Source: Rhea pennata
Lineage: Eukaryota > Chordata > Aves > Rheiformes > Rheidae
Assembly: GCF_028389875.1 (NCBI RefSeq)
Contig: NC_084666.1
Coordinates: 59,342,422-59,406,421, forward strand
Direction of reading: 5' to 3'
Length of the DNA stretch: 64,000 bases
Part shown: positions 12,900 through 27,408 of the stretch, piece after piece
How positions within the stretch are numbered: the first letter of the stretch is position 1
How the letters are laid out: every line of letters starts with the position of its first letter
Notes under the pieces: generated by a model
Database searches by the model: none
Seen by the model: only the letters and a program-made list of their open reading frames with translations
Told to the model about the DNA's origin: nothing
Translations under genes and position numbers: made by a program

Positions 12900-15800
12900 A
12901 ACAAAAGCCTTAATGCTAGCTTCCTTATTCAATAAAATAGTGTTGTATGGATATATTACAGTTGGTTAAGACTACAAGATTTTTTAGGTTTTAGCTAATC
13001 ATTTTTACTTTTAACTGAGTTTGTTACTTGTAGGTATCTGAATGCCTTGGCATTTGTTTAACTTTGCAGTTTACAGCTTAATTAAATAGTTGACGTGCCA
13101 ATCTCTAATCATGGTACTACATAAATAAATAATTCAATAAATAACCCAACACCCCTATCAAATTTCATGGAAAAGAAGAGAGGCTCTCTTAAAACATACG
13201 GCAAGCAATCTTTTCTGCAAAACAGCAAACTAAAACACAGTACTACCACGTGTTAAGAGATGCTGGCCTTTCACACAACCCATTTAATACACCCTCTCCA
13301 CAAGCAGCACGTATGCAGCTTGAACAACTGCTAGGTTTTAACTGCGTACCAGGGTTTTAACACATAATGAGACTACAACAGATTGAAGGGAAAGGCAGAA
13401 AGGCAGAAAAGGAGATGAATTAGAACTGCAACTTCCTGAGCAATTTTTTTAATGGCTAACTCGTAAGTTGGGTTTGCGAAATGTGATGAATGACAAAATA
13501 ATTGAGTGCTGCACTCAAACGTCTTTCTGCCAACATACATGTAAATAGAAATGGGTGTCAGAATTGAGTTCAGTTGAACTAAGCACCCTTTCTAGCAGGA
13601 GTGGGGAATGAGGCTGTAGGTTCAGTTGCTGTAAAGTTGCCAAGTGGTTTTCCTTTCTCATTTAATGGCTCCATTACCCAATCAGCCTGTTGTGATATTT
13701 GCATGTTTCTGCATCCAGAACAAAAAAAGCTGTGTAAGTCACTATATATTGCTGTTGGTGCACTTAGCAGACATTGCCCAACAAGTGAACAAAGACTTTA
13801 AATTCCAACACCAATGCTTTTATCCTGACCAAATCCTCTACTTTGCTCATGTTATATATGATAGTCTTGGCTTCCTGCAAACAGGCCTGAAGGAGGTACG
13901 AGGGGGAATCCACAGGAGATAGACTGGGAGTGCATTGGGACAGTGATCTGTTTGTTCATATTTTGCTAATGCATATGTGAAAAGGTCAGACCCAAATAAA
14001 ACTGCCAAGATACGATATTCCTCTGAGAGGAAGAAAATGGTTTATGTATCTCAGCTTTGCCAAAAAACTATGGAAACCAGCGCTTCATTTTGTGAATAAA
14101 GATGTAGGCACAAATACTGCTCAACCAGGGTGAAGACCACCCTGGGGCAGGAGTGTTTAGGAGTTAAAGTGGTGAAAGGTTGGGGGTTTGTTTTGTTTTG
14201 CAAAACATTTGGGTGTGTATAACAGGCCTGTCTAAACAGAATTGGTGTGTCTGATGGCTGATCCAATATTCCAAGGAGGTCCTCTATTCAGGACTTGTTT
14301 TCCTTCCACACTTTTACCCTACTTTGTGTATTGTGCTAGATTATACTGGTTTCATAAGTGGCAGTCACAGTTACTGTCCATCTGGATATGTTTTGAGGCT
14401 CTACAAAGTTTTAACAACTGTGAAGGGGGGAAAATACTGAAGTATGCAGCCAGTCTGAAGTGGTTATCTAGAGATTTAACCTACTGTCGCCAGGAATGCA
14501 CAATGCACACTTCATATTTAGTGTAAAACTTACTTGGATCTGTAGTCATAGTAATACACCAAAAATTATTCTCTTATGACAGCTGACTTCAGCAAGTTTT
14601 GTCCTCTTTATGCCTGTAAGTTCTTAATAAATGAAACCTGTTATGATTATAATATTAAAATCATGCTAATAAATCTCTACACAGCTAATCTTGATGCAGG
14701 GCCTGTATAATTGAATCAGATACTTGCATTTGTCCTATTGCTTATTTTTTAGTAACTGAATTTTATGCTTTTCAACGTCATTTAGTAAGATTTGGCTTTT
14801 TATAATTTATTCAGTATGCTATTCGTTATGGAATGCCTGTCAGTACTGAAATGTTCATACAGGCTTGTTACAGTTTTTCAAGTTTAAAAAGTTCTCTTTT
14901 CTAATTTGGATTTTTTTGGAGCTTAGTAACATTAGAAAAAACATACAACAATATATAGGATGAGTTTAAACTTCACATATGTTCATGACACAGGACAGTT
15001 GTTACCATTGAAATAAATGCGATATATGCAGTCAGACAAGACATACCAATAAATATTTGGAAAAAAATAAGATGACTTAAACTGGCATATAGTCAGTATT
15101 CAGGTATTCACTCCCTGGTGACTAATTCTATATTTCAACATAATTTCAGTTGCTTCTGGTATTTCCAGTAAATATTACCATCAGTTCTCAAACATTATTG
15201 ATTGAGGAGTAAGATCCCAAATTCCACAGAATGAAATTCCCTGATAGATTCACTAGCGCATTACAATAAATGGCAGGATAAATATATAATGTTCCTATTT
15301 TGGAACAAGTGTGCTCACAGAAAAAAATTTAGTAAATCCACATACCATATTAATAGCCTATAAATCTAGATACACCAGATTTCCCCTTTAGAAAAGAAAA
15401 AAAATGTTCCTCACAGAACTAACTTACCCTATCAATCTTCATTATCTCTTATCTCTCTGATGATAGATTATCTGATTTCAAACATCTGGCTAGGCAAGAC
15501 CATTGTTCTGCAAGTAAACTACTCAGATGCACAACTTGACGCTTTAGAGTAGGCCTTTTGAAGTCAGTGAGATGTAGACTGATCATCTTTAAGTTTCAAA
15601 ATAGGACGTATTAGGGTCAAAGGGACAAATCAGGGCTTTAGGAGTACATCTTTGTAAACCATCACCTTCATATGACAAGCTACTTAATCATTTTCTTCTA
15701 GAGAACCCAGATTGTCTTTGTACTACCCAAGAAATAAAACAAGTGTATTTCATATGCCATGCCCATCTTCATGTAGAGTTAGGCCATTGCCTGTGAGCAC

Positions 15801-17350
15801 AGATGAACACATGATATTTTCTAGCACTTCATATTCACAGCTGTTGTCCTTGGAACTGTTACAATCTCTGGCACAGTTAGAGATTAGTTCAGCTTTGCTC
15901 CACACCAGAGCAGCCAATAGATAGCTTTAACTGCTGCCAGCTGCAGGATGTGCTGGCAAAGCGTGAAATACAGACTTTCTGTGGATGGTGGGTAACCTAA
16001 GGAAGTCCAGAATTTTATCTAATTCTAAACCTGTTATGTTAGGGATGATGCAGATGAATGGTGTGCAGTCACCTATGCCAGGTCTGTGCCGTGCTGGGAG
16101 TCTCTAGTATGAGAGGAGATGCGTCAGTACGGCATGTCCAACTGGATCTTGAGGCTGGATCTCTATCCACTTTATGCTCACAGAGTGGTTCAAAAGGACA
16201 CAGCACAAGCTAAGAACTGGTCTCCAAAGTGTGAGTATATTGCCCCATAACTCCAGTCTTCAGTCAGTTCCAAATCTCTCTGTCTCCCAGGCCTACTTTC
16301 ATTTGGGCGTTTTTTTGTCCCTGATGTGTTGATGACTACACAGGAAAAGAGAGGCCAAATTACACAAAACTGTCCAGTTCTGATATATATGGCAGTTAGT
16401 TATCCTCATCCCCCTGAGCAAAGTAATACTTGTGCTGAGAATAGTGTCAGGGCTCTTTGCATAGCAGCCAAAACTATGCCTGCAATTGCAAGAGTGATTT
16501 AAGTCTGTCTTGTTCATACACAGCTTTTTGATATTTTTTTCCTTTGTTTATCCCAGATAGGCCAGTAAAATATTCTCTTTGCCATTTGTACAAGAAGGTT
16601 AAACCATGTTGGGATGGAAAGAACCTCTCCTGCTGGGGAACAAAAAGAAAAAAGCTACTCCAAAACTATTATAAGGCAGAGATGCTATTAGAACAGTGAA
16701 GGATTTTCCTGCAGTTTCTCAGTACCCATCTACATTAAATTTTTATGAGGATAGGGAGGAAAGAGAGGCCTAGGCCAACCAGCAGGTTTAGTGGTTTGGA
16801 AAACTGAGTAGTATGGCAAATCTTTATTTTATGCGCATATCATACAGGTATTTATTTTTCTAATGCAATATTATAAATCATTGTCAGGTCATCAGCATTC
16901 CCACAGTCTTCCACAGCATTTTTGTGTGTGCCAAAGGTTCCCACCAGAGCTATAGGCTTAGGATGCTATATAAGCTCTTTTAATGGAGCGTGTAGTGCTG
17001 ACCTATGCTCTGCTGCAACATTCCAGCTCAGAGGAAGAGGTATAAGGAAGGAGGTGGCCTCAAGAATTATGGCTTAAGGATAGCAGGAGACATATATTAA
17101 AGACCACCTCTATTGACTAAGGTTCTGTCTTAAATAATCATAGCAAAGAAACCAACACTTTATTTAACAAAAGCTTTTATGAATTCACTTATTTCTGATG
17201 ATTACATTCTTCTTCTTACATTCTGTTCACTTAATTCTGACTGATTACGTTAATAAGGTAAGTCATCCTGATAATGTGTTGCACATGATATACTGTTGTC
17301 AATCTAAGTGCTTCATTGGTCCTGGCAGTTTATTTCTCTAGATTAAGTAA

Positions 17351-17440
17351 GTATCACTAGCTCCATTTTATTAATTGGGGAACATGATTAAGGTTATTTG
17401 TCTAAGACCAAGCTTCAAGTTGTCTGTGAGGATCCCACAG
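17351..17440 (+). mobile_element. L2/MIR-type 3' tail relic
   Basis: ATCACTAGCTCCATTTTATT, AATTGGGGAACATGATTAAG and GTTATTTGTCTAAGACCAAG follow the order of the ancient L2/MIR tail (ATCCCCATTTTACAGATGGGGAAACTGAG, GGTTAAGTGACTTGCCCAAGGTCA). Only the tail is seen. The upstream body cannot be recognised. Confidence 0.55.
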
Positions 17441-17620
17441 TAAAGCAGGAGACCATTGGGAGACTCACTCTAATCTATGCCAGCCTTCAGAGGACAATCC
17501 TCCAGCTGAGTATAACTGGAGTACAGCGTGTGCTGCTTGTGTCTCCTTTGCCCTGTTGATCAAACCAACACCAGTCACCTTTCTCTTCTTTAGGTGAGTG
17601 AATACTTTCCTTTTTTTCTT

Positions 17621-17686
17621 TTCCTAAACCATGTATAGGAATGTTAAACGTTTCCTAAACCATGTTTCAAGAAATGTTAAAAATGA
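17621..17686. repeat. 31-bp imperfect tandem duplication
   Basis: TTCCTAAACCATGTATAGGA followed by ATGTTAAAC is repeated 31 bp later as TTCCTAAACCATGTTTCAAG followed by AAATGTTAAAA. The first copy starts at 17621 and the second at 17652. It is a simple local duplication with no obvious function. Confidence 0.8.
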
Positions 17687-18825
17687 AACAGAATTAAGCT
17701 CACTGGTTATTTTGTGAGACCTCTAGGAGCTGGCATTGTTGACCCCACCAGCAAGCTATGTGACTGAAGTCCTCAGACTAGGAAATGACATTGCACATGC
17801 AAGGGTTGCACATGGCTGGCTCATTCCCTATCACACTGAGTCACAGTACTTGTGCACCGCCCTACTTGGCTGAAGGTTGTAAGCTTGAAGCTAGTCTTGT
17901 GCTAAATGATTTGAAGTAAAACAGACTCTTTATTTTCAGACCATCTCAAGGGCTTTTCAAAACAAGAGGAAATAAAATGACAGTTAATGGATCAGGGAGG
18001 GCCTGACCTGACCATAGGGTTAAGTGGTGTGATAATCTCCATACTGAACTTGTCACTGTGTAGCACTAATGTGCTCACTCACAAGAAGTACCTCTTGGAG
18101 CCAAACGCACAGACTTTCTGCCTGTGACATTTACAGCGAAGGTTGGGGTTCTGCTGAACAAGGGACCTTCTCCACACCCCCACATCACTTTCCTTTCTGT
18201 TCATTAAGGACTACGTTCTTCCAGGTTACATTCAGTTAAAACCTTACTACAGTTCTGTTCTGCTTCTGTACACTATCTTTTTTTTTTTAGTACTCTGATA
18301 TCTGCCTCCAAAAACAGCCCTTCTGAGAGACAAATATTTAATAGTGAGTGCTGACATTGACATATGCATACCATGGAAGCTCTCTTTCAGAATTTACTTT
18401 TGTTCTATCACACTTTCTAAATCTAAACCATTTCTTAGTTAGATTATAGGCTTTCTTCTTTAAGAATCAAAAACATTAATGCATGAGTTCTTTGGCGGGC
18501 TTTGTTGTTAGAGAAAGGAATGGTCTGGCTGAAGAATGTTTCTTTTCGGAGAGTGTTGGATGACCATATCAGTCAGATATATATTTTCCTCTTTGGAAGA
18601 AAGATAAAACAAGCTAACGAATTGCAGAGCTTCTCTAGGCAATGGCCTCTTTATGCTTGTTCTTAAGACCAGCACTGGCAATCTTATCCACAAACTTCAT
18701 TAAGGAAAAATGTCTTAATATTCATGAAGATATCTGTAATGTCTCTGAAAGGCTAGCTGAGCTAAATTTAGAATTTCTCTGAAATTAGGAAAAGAAACCC
18801 TAAGTTAAGGCAAGAATCTATGAGG

Positions 18826-18882
18826 ACTTTTCCCTGCTATCTTTCTCTGATATCTGATGTCTCACTTTTTCCCTGCTATCTT
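18826..18882. repeat. Short direct repeat of 18-19 bp, 38 bp apart
   Basis: ACTTTTCCCTGCTATCTT at 18826 recurs as ACTTTTTCCCTGCTATCTT at 18864, with one extra T. The intervening bases (TCTCTGATATCTGATGTCTC) do not repeat as cleanly. It is either a partly eroded tandem duplication or two copies of one short motif. Confidence 0.75.
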
Positions 18883-21800
18883 GGGAGAAACTTGTTTCTG
18901 ACATGCCCCAATTCAACCCAACCATATACTCTTGTGATACTATTAGGTTGGAGGGGTCCTTTACTTTCCAAGAATAACACCAATTTACTCTCACTGAAAT
19001 ACAACAGTATTTCCATATGTAGAGAAGCAATAACCATCTAATGAAAACACACAATGAATGGAGGTACGAACTCTTATTGTGGTGAAGAGAAAAAATTAAG
19101 GAAACTGCACTCAGATCTCATGCAGAGCTTCACTAAGGAAGGTGACAGATTTAATGTCATGAATTCAGGATGACATACGATGTGATGAGGCTAACTGAAA
19201 GTTGGTTATATTGTGACACTGCAAAATTCCAAAAGATTAGGATATGGAACAGGTAACAGGATCAACCAAAAGACATACCAGGGTAGGAAACCAACACTTA
19301 GTATGTACACAAGGAATAACTTTGATGTGAGCTGGGAAAAGCAGATGAAACTTCTACAGTAAGATAAATGGCCAAGAAAAATGGAAAGGAATTGAAAAAC
19401 GGGACAAAAATAACTCTTCTAAGAAACAGTTACTAATCTCCTAGACAAGATGAAAAGGATGCTAAGAAATGGTTTTGGAAATAGTGGCAGCCACAATCAA
19501 TAAATCTACTGTATTTATAACAAAGGAACACAGATATTCTGCTCTGACTTGTCTAAGAGCTGTAAAACTGAGAAGGGAAGAATGGTCAGAAGTTTGAGAG
19601 AGAGTTACAAAATAATTCCTCCTTTTAAATTAAAGTGTTCATACAAGTAAAAGACAGGAGTGAGGAGACTGAGAAATATAGGATGCAAGTTGTTTAAAAG
19701 GCGAGGATTAAAGATAATATGGTTTTGGTTTGTTTACATTTAGAAAAAAAATCTGAATAACCTGTCATCACAGACAGTTCTTCCAGAAAACTTATTCTTC
19801 CTTCCTAAAGGAGTCATGTGTGATTGATCGCTCAAACAAATGGCTGAGTTATGATCCCACAAATAACATGAAATTTCTGTCTCTTAATGTTATCCAGCAA
19901 GCTTAGCATTTTCATTTAATTTAAACTGTAGCCCAAGTTGTCAAGGTTCATGCTTTCAGCTTTGGAAATCCTTTGTTTGGTCCATTGAGTTGGCCAAGGG
20001 AATCACTATATAAATACACTTCAAGGATTTTGTGTCATGGGAGTTTCATTTCTATTTAGGTCTTGAAAGGTCAACATACCTTCAGTTTGGTTGTCTTCCC
20101 TGGACCAGGGATGAACAGAATAGTGCAGAGAAATCATACTCATGCCAAACTACAAGATGGTTAACAATTAAAGTGCTAATGCATCATCATTAGGCTGATA
20201 CAGCAAAGCCTGAGCGAAAAATAAAGATTTCTTTTGTATTTTATGTCTCTATTTTATGGTGCTGAAAGACTTATGGTGAGCTCACAACTGTAAACTCATT
20301 CTTGGTGTTCATTCCTGTAGGTACACTTTCTGACCAATACGTGAGTAACCTTAACCCTGCCCTTCTATCAAAACACCACGAAATCCACCAATATTATCCC
20401 ACCTGGTGTATCTTTTTCCACCAGGAATATAGAAAAATGTAATATCTTGCTCTTTTTTGTTGAAATCGTTTTGAACATTTTTACATATATATGAGCATGC
20501 AAATCTGCTAAATCAAAGACAGTAAGAGATAAAAGAAGATTTCTGTAGCATTATGAATGATATAATCTTGATCTGTTAATAAGGAAACATTTTTAGAAAA
20601 TCACAGAATAAAACAAAATAAAGCAGTGAATTTGATTTAAAAACTAAAGGTGTTGAGAATAAAATAAACTGGATTATCCTATTCCTAAATCTAAGCATCT
20701 TTATATCAGCTATAAAATACTATATATGCCTACCAGGAAAAAAAAAAACATACTCTTAGTAAAACAATAAGGAGTGTAGCACAGAGCAAAATGAAGCATT
20801 GGAAATGATTTATACTGTTAAGGATCACTCCCTGTATCTTTACAGAATGAAAATATCCAAATTACCTCAGCTTTAATAATCATATTCCCAGTAACTGCAG
20901 ACGAGGAACTTTAAAATGTGTGTATAAGACTGGAAATGGTTATAAAAGATCAGAGGCTTTCAAAATTCCCTGTATGCCAGGTCTACGGGGTGTAAGGCCA
21001 AGAGTAATACATGAGAGCTGTTCTGACAGTTGAACAATTTTCCTTTGTTTGAGGAGATCCCCATGTAATGAAAACATGTAGCATCATGCCAAAACTAAAA
21101 GAAACAGTTAGTGGAAATGACTGAGAGGTACCTACCACTAGGCAGTTTCTCACTGGCAAAGTATAAAAATAAGATGAAGAATTAATTAATTACATTACGA
21201 AATCCCAAGAAGCATGGTTTAGATTAAAAGAAGCTCTTTTTAACTGGTCAGCTGGAAGGTTGATGTAGCACTGTTCATGCAGATGTTTGGAAAGTATTTC
21301 ACAGCCTCTGATTTTGGAGGCTGCTTCTAAAGGCCGTTGCTCTTTCAATGCTCTGTGCTATCTCCAATTTATTTTAAGTACAAAATAATGAAAAAATAAT
21401 AAAAACTACAGCTTCTGGTTAGATAAGGAGGGATCATTTTAAAGAAAGATGATGAAATATAAAATACGGTCCAAATTTTATAGATTCAAAATCTTTACTA
21501 GGTTGATAGGTCCCCTTTTAACTACAAGCATTAAAAAGGAAGTAATAGTCTGTCAAAACTCAGTAGGTTTAATTCAGTCCCTTGGCTCATATTGACTGCA
21601 TGCGAACACTGCACAGAACAATAAATTGCTATGCTGAGATGTTGGCATTCAGACCTGGTTGTGTGGTTTGTTTTTAAAAATCTGGTTTTGTAGTACCCGC
21701 TGGCTAGTACTTCTTAGAAGGACTCTGCACTTCGTTCTCTGCCTACAGAGATAACAACTCTTTCTTCTCCTGGTGTCTCACTCTGTCTTCATTGGCAGTT

Positions 21801-24800
21801 GCTGATATATTCAGAGCGCCACAGTACTTCCTAAGCATTAAACGCTCCAAGAGATCACTTAAGAACGTAAGTAAAGGAGGAAGAGGTAATGATGTCAGGC
21901 ATAAGTTTCTGACAATGGCTCCGATGAGTTTATGACAATCATAAGTGGATTTAAGATATTTAAAATCAGGATAGGCCAAGGCAAAACTGAAATTTCAGTC
22001 TTAACATAGAGCAAGTCTAGTTTTGCTGCAGTATTGCACCAGGCACGTATCACAGCAACCATTCCCAAAGGTTTTCTTATCACAAAGCAGAAGCAGTTAG
22101 AAGAAAATGGCTGTGATCCTGACCCTTCCACAATTCAACTATATTAATTCAATATTGCACAAGTCAATGGAAATGGCTCTGTCCGTGGAGGAGACTCATT
22201 CTCCCAGCAATTCTTTAAATACAAATGACTGAAACTGATAGTTGAGGAAAGCATGTCTTGCAGATTTAACGGTTGTGTACTTGTACAATACAGAGGAGAA
22301 GGGGCTCAGAGCTCAAGAAATTAAGCTCTGCTGTACCAACCTCACTTCTGAGTAGGATGAGCTTGGGATGGAGCCAGAGGAGTCTGCTTGATTCAGTGGT
22401 CTCTGTCAGTGCCAGCAGCCTTGCAAGAAGGAGGCAGGGGAGAGAGTGCAGCAGCACAAAGCACTGTGGAGTCAGAAGCAGTGAGTGATGGGAAAGAAGA
22501 AGATGGATGAGGAGGCAGGCTGATGAGGGGAGAAGCAAAGGGGAAGGAGAAGGTTTTGGCAATATGTTTTGGTGTAAAAAAAAAATTGGGAAATCTCAGA
22601 GTCTGTGTTTGGACCAGAATCTGGGCCAAGATTTCTGGGTTCTGTTGATTAGTTCTCTAACTTCTTGCTAAATTTTGTCCTCCTAATGATATAGAGCTTG
22701 GTGTGCTCTCCAGCTTGAAGGCTGAGGGCTCCTCCTGCTATCACTTTATTCAAAACATTTCTCTTTTTCTAGAGATGTTGTGTGTTTGTGGAAAAACATA
22801 GAGATGAAAGATTTAACACAAGAATGAGTTATTATCACAGAAACAAAAACTTATCACTAGAGGGAACTCAAACTGCTGTACACCATAATTGACTCCCCCA
22901 AATCTATAAATAGCTATAAAGCCTTTTGATTCATTCTTTTAAAACAGTTTCTTGCTCCAAAAGGAAAATGACTAGATGGAGGGAGATGTAAAGAGATTGG
23001 CTGCTTTGCTAATCCACAACTCGCTGTGAATTAAATACTTCCTTCTTCTCATGTCCTCTTATGTAGACATGTTTCTGTTTAGTGTTTTTAGTGTATCTTT
23101 TGCTAGATATTTCTCTGAGTTCTTACTTTTTATTAGTAGGTATAGTGCACTTTTACTTACAATCTGGTCCTGAAATGCTACTCTTAGGCTTTGGTTTTGT
23201 TTTGTTTGTTTGTTCTTCTCTTGATCAAAAATGAACTCTGCTAGTTGGTGCCAGTTCAGCTTTGAAACAGTGAGAAGCCAGCTCTGATTGCTTATGTTCC
23301 CTGTATTATGTTTTCCTGCAGTGAATAGAGACTACTCTCCCTCTCAGAGCCCTTTTCAAGTAATATTTTTTTTCTCTTCAGTAGTAGGTTGAATCTAGCA
23401 CTAGGTTCTGCAAGGAGAGATACTAAATGTTGCTTTTTTTTTTTTTTCCTGCCACTTTCCGCCTTTCTGACTTTATGCATTTTTGTATATCTTTCTGGAT
23501 CATTTCTCAAAGGCTCTCTCTCACTGTCTAGAAAAGGTGTTACCTAATGGTAATATTCCAATATTCAGTTTCTCATTTGCTATCCGCATTTTGTTGTTGC
23601 AAGGAAGGTTATGAGATGAAGGATGACTGTAATATTGCAATAGCGTGTAATTTCCATTGTCTTCACTGGGGTCAAGACTTCACCCTCAGGGAGCTATTGG
23701 TAGAAATGAGATGGAATTTCCATTTTCACAGGGAATCTGCCACCCCTTAATAGTGTTGAAAAACCTCAAATATTTTCTTTACCGGGCAAAGTTCAGATTT
23801 TATTCTGGAAGACTGTAGTGGCTGAGCATCATCTGCTGCAGGAAAACCTTTAGAAATTACATAAAACTAAAACAGGTATAAAAGAGAAGGAGGTGGGAAC
23901 GGGTTGTTTACTGTTACACATACCAAGCTGGGCTTTTTGTCGATTCCCTTCCCCCATTTTGTTCACACAGTCCTCCTCACCCTTCAGACTGCCTTAGAAT
24001 GCTAATTTTTCTAATCACATGAAGAATGAAAACTACTGTAGAAATAAACTGAAATATTATTTTAAACCTCTTTTAATGAGGCTGGATCCACATCTGTTAA
24101 TAAACTCCTAATCCTTCCCTTCTCAACTTCCAAAAATTGTAGTCCCATACCCTACAACCTGACACATTCAAAGCAAATATTTAAAACCATTCTCCAAAAC
24201 AATTATTTTAAAGGGAACTAGCATGTGGTCTTTAGGATGAAATGGTTTTAAATAAAAGTCTGATTGTCATCTTTTCATAGATGATTAGAATCTTTTCTTC
24301 AAAGCACATGATAAGGATGCTCAGAATGATTCAGTTTAGTGATACTGCATTGACAAAGCTCTGATCAGTTTTAATCTTTGTTATACTTTCCATTTTTTTT
24401 GAACTTTATGGCTTTTTTTTCTGTTTTTCTCATGGATGAGGAGGAATCTGAATGCATGTAGCCCTCAGTTAACACATAACAATGTGAAAACCTTCATCAA
24501 AGATGTGACTGGGTGCTTTTGTCTATTCTGATGGTTTAAAGTTGAGAGAAAATCTTGATAAATCAAGTCTTTTTTTTTTTCTTCTTCCTCTTTCTTAAGT
24601 TTTGTTGCCTTGATTAGATTAAAAAAAAAAATAGGAGGCTGTCAATCTATTTTCTTTTCAGGTCTTCTCTGTCTCTTTCTAAATTAGTTACAGCCTGCTT
24701 TTTGTAGCTTTATAGCCAGCCTGACCTAATTTAATTACCATGACTTGTGTGGCTTAAAGATAAATAGTTTTATTCAATCTGCCTACTTTTGTATATGTTT

Positions 24801-25780
24801 TCCCGCTTTCATACATCTCTCTATATTATGGCATTCAGAATTCTTGTTGTCTATTCTTCGGTAGGTTAACACAGGGTTAGTTTTATAGCGTTGTCCATAT
24901 TCACACAAAAAGGCCCCTTTGATGCTGTTCTGCGTAGTCCCGTCTTTGCTATATCTGTTTGTGTACTGCGAGTCTGTGGGTCTTTGTGGGACACAAATGA
25001 ACAGCTCCTGGAGCAACCGATGACATTCCCGCGAGCGTCCCCACAAGGGTTCAGGACATTGTGCTCCAGCCTAGCGGCACTGGCTGCATCTCAGAACTGT
25101 GGGACAGAAAGTACATTCTCATACTCAAAATCCTCTGGCGTCAAAGCTTGACCCCACACCTGCTATTATTATTATTTTTTTTTGAGGAATATACAGCAGA
25201 AATCAAAGCTGGGAACATTGCAGGCATAGGAAGACCTAGGATACTGCAGTTGGACTGACTTGCTCTGCTCTTGTGAAAACGCTTGACAAGGAAGTACAAA
25301 TTTTCTGTTCATCACAGGTTTTATTTATATTCCTTCCAGATTTGAAGAAGGCCAATTGAAAAGTAGTGAAGTTTCCAGGATTATGATCAGGCCTTCATCA
25401 GAAATAATAAGCTTATTTAATATATAGTAACTGGTTCTGCATGCAGTTGGTTCATTCAAAGGAATATTTGAAATGATTTTACTTAGGATGCCAGGGTGGG
25501 ATATGTGCTTTGCTTGAAAAGAAGAAATAAACTTTCTAAAATCAGAGCTGTGCTCTTAACATATCAGACCTTGCCATAGGCCTTGCAGTAGCACTTTGCC
25601 TGCACTAGAAAGCCACCATCTTAAAACACGCTGCCTCAGGATGGTGCCTTTACAAAGCACCCCAGAGCAAATGTATTTATAGGAAAAACACTCTTTGTTG
25701 CACTGTCCAGAAACATGTGAAAAATCTTGCCAGTCCTTTAAAATGGATGATTCAGAAAAATGTCACTGGCAAAAAGAAAG

Positions 25781-25798
25781 CCCCCCCCCCAAAAAAAA
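25781..25798. repeat. C10 run joined to A8 run
   Basis: Ten C are followed directly by eight A. Homopurine/homopyrimidine tracts like this can adopt non-B structure and are prone to length errors in sequencing. Confidence 0.85.
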
Positions 25799-27373
25799 GG
25801 CAAAAAAGAATTTACATGACATTTCACTTTCCAATCATTTAAAGTCATTTGTACAAACACATAAAAAAGATGTTTTGTTTTGCAGATGAATCAAAAAGGC
25901 ATATCATTAAACCAAGTTCTGGTGGAACTATGTAAACAGGCCTGTACCTTAAAATAAATAGACCAAGTCTTTGTGCACATGCCAGAAATGAAAATGTTAT
26001 AGATACAAAGCAGAAACAGTATTTCCATGCTTTTAACATCCGCAGCAGGGAAAGAGTCTATTGACACCTCCACACTTGGAAAATGGAGGTGAAACATTTC
26101 TTTTCTATCATGTTTAAGTAGAAAACCCTATGGAAGAAAAAAGGAGGAAAAGAAAGGGAGATGTGTTTTCTTCCTGTTTATACTCAAATAACCCAACGGT
26201 GCTGGGATGGATTTTTTTCATAAATGTCCACTCATGTGGACATCAGTTCCTGTTAAAGCCTGTGATTGCCTTCAATCATAGAGCAAAGAGTTTACTTACC
26301 TGTCATTACTTCTGAAAGAGATCTCACTGTACACCTTACCCTTATCTAGTTCTTCCCTTCACAAACTACCAAAATAATTAAAAAGCAGCCACCTCTGAAG
26401 TGAGGTACTACACCCATGCAGAAAACAAGCTGCTCTGACTGTGGAAAGAGCCTGGCTGAGGTCAGGGGGGCAAACCCTTACTGTTGTTTAAAAAAAAAGT
26501 CCTACTGAGAAGATAAGGTTTTAAAGGCGCCTCAGATAGAGGCAGACACACAGGAAACTTTATGGCACACTATTAATCTTTCTCAGAAAGATGAAGTGTT
26601 GATGTGGCCTTGATGAAATCTGAAGCTGCCATTTGGGGTGAAGGAAAAGGGAGACTACAGTGTTTGAAATATACAGCATTTTCATCGCCACAGTACACCT
26701 ATCACACTGAGACTCTCCTGACTAGGAGAAAAATGCTTATTTTGACTTCTAATTTATGACATAGTCTGCTTGAATTAAGCAGTCTGTGGTGGCCCATTCT
26801 CACCTCTTCTCATCAGAGATTGCTTTAACAGGGTGGCCTGAATATTAGCCTTGAAATCACATTGTCTGCCCTGCTGAGCTAGCAGAAGTGCTGCTGCTAA
26901 CAGGTCAGCTGTACCCGGAATTTTGTATCTTCTCCATCACTGAAGATAAATAATCCATGCAATAATGTCCAAATGGATGATGAATAAATGTCCATTACCT
27001 GGGTAGCCTCCCCACGCAATTCTTCCCTCTTAAGTGTCATGGACCAAATAAGAAACTCCACTTCATGGAGTGAACTCCATGGAACTCCACCTAATACAAG
27101 CTCAAAATTGCTGTAGCCAGGCAATACAAAATACTGTTCTGGCATAGCCTCACTCCACAGACTCATTTTTTTTTTTTTTTAAGAATATCTAAAAGCATAA
27201 AGACAGCATAAAGATGAACTAAATGTGCAGGCTCATTCAAGAGAAATGCGATTCTATTTTTGTGCCTGATCTACTTCTGGCCTATAGGTCTGTGGAATTT
27301 ACTGGCTCTTAGTCTGAATCCTGTTAGCAATGATGACATGCCCTAAATATTAAAAAAATATTAAAACAAAAGT

Positions 27374-27408
27374 AAAAAAAAAAAAAAAAGGAAAGAAAGA
27401 AAGAAAAA
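27374..27408. repeat. Poly(A) followed by (GAAA)n microsatellite
   Basis: Sixteen A are followed by GGAAAGAAAGAAAGAAAAAC. It is a simple repeat that can grow from an A-tail. A separate 15-base poly(T) run lies at 27166-27180. No transposon body is recognised between them. Confidence 0.85.

Larger units (their letters stand above)
9675..17350. other. Unique noncoding DNA, no gene recognised
   Basis: Long AT-rich stretch with two prominent homopolymers (10538 and 12868). The parts at 11820-12480 and 14560-14860 have few simple repeats and several TAATTA or ATTAAT motifs, as seen in many vertebrate conserved noncoding elements. Constraint cannot be tested from one sequence. Confidence 0.55.

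Noticed and set aside
12895..13600. Possible processed pseudogene to the right of the 27-base poly(T)
   Set aside because: No open frame, no recognisable mRNA-like sequence and no flanking target duplication.
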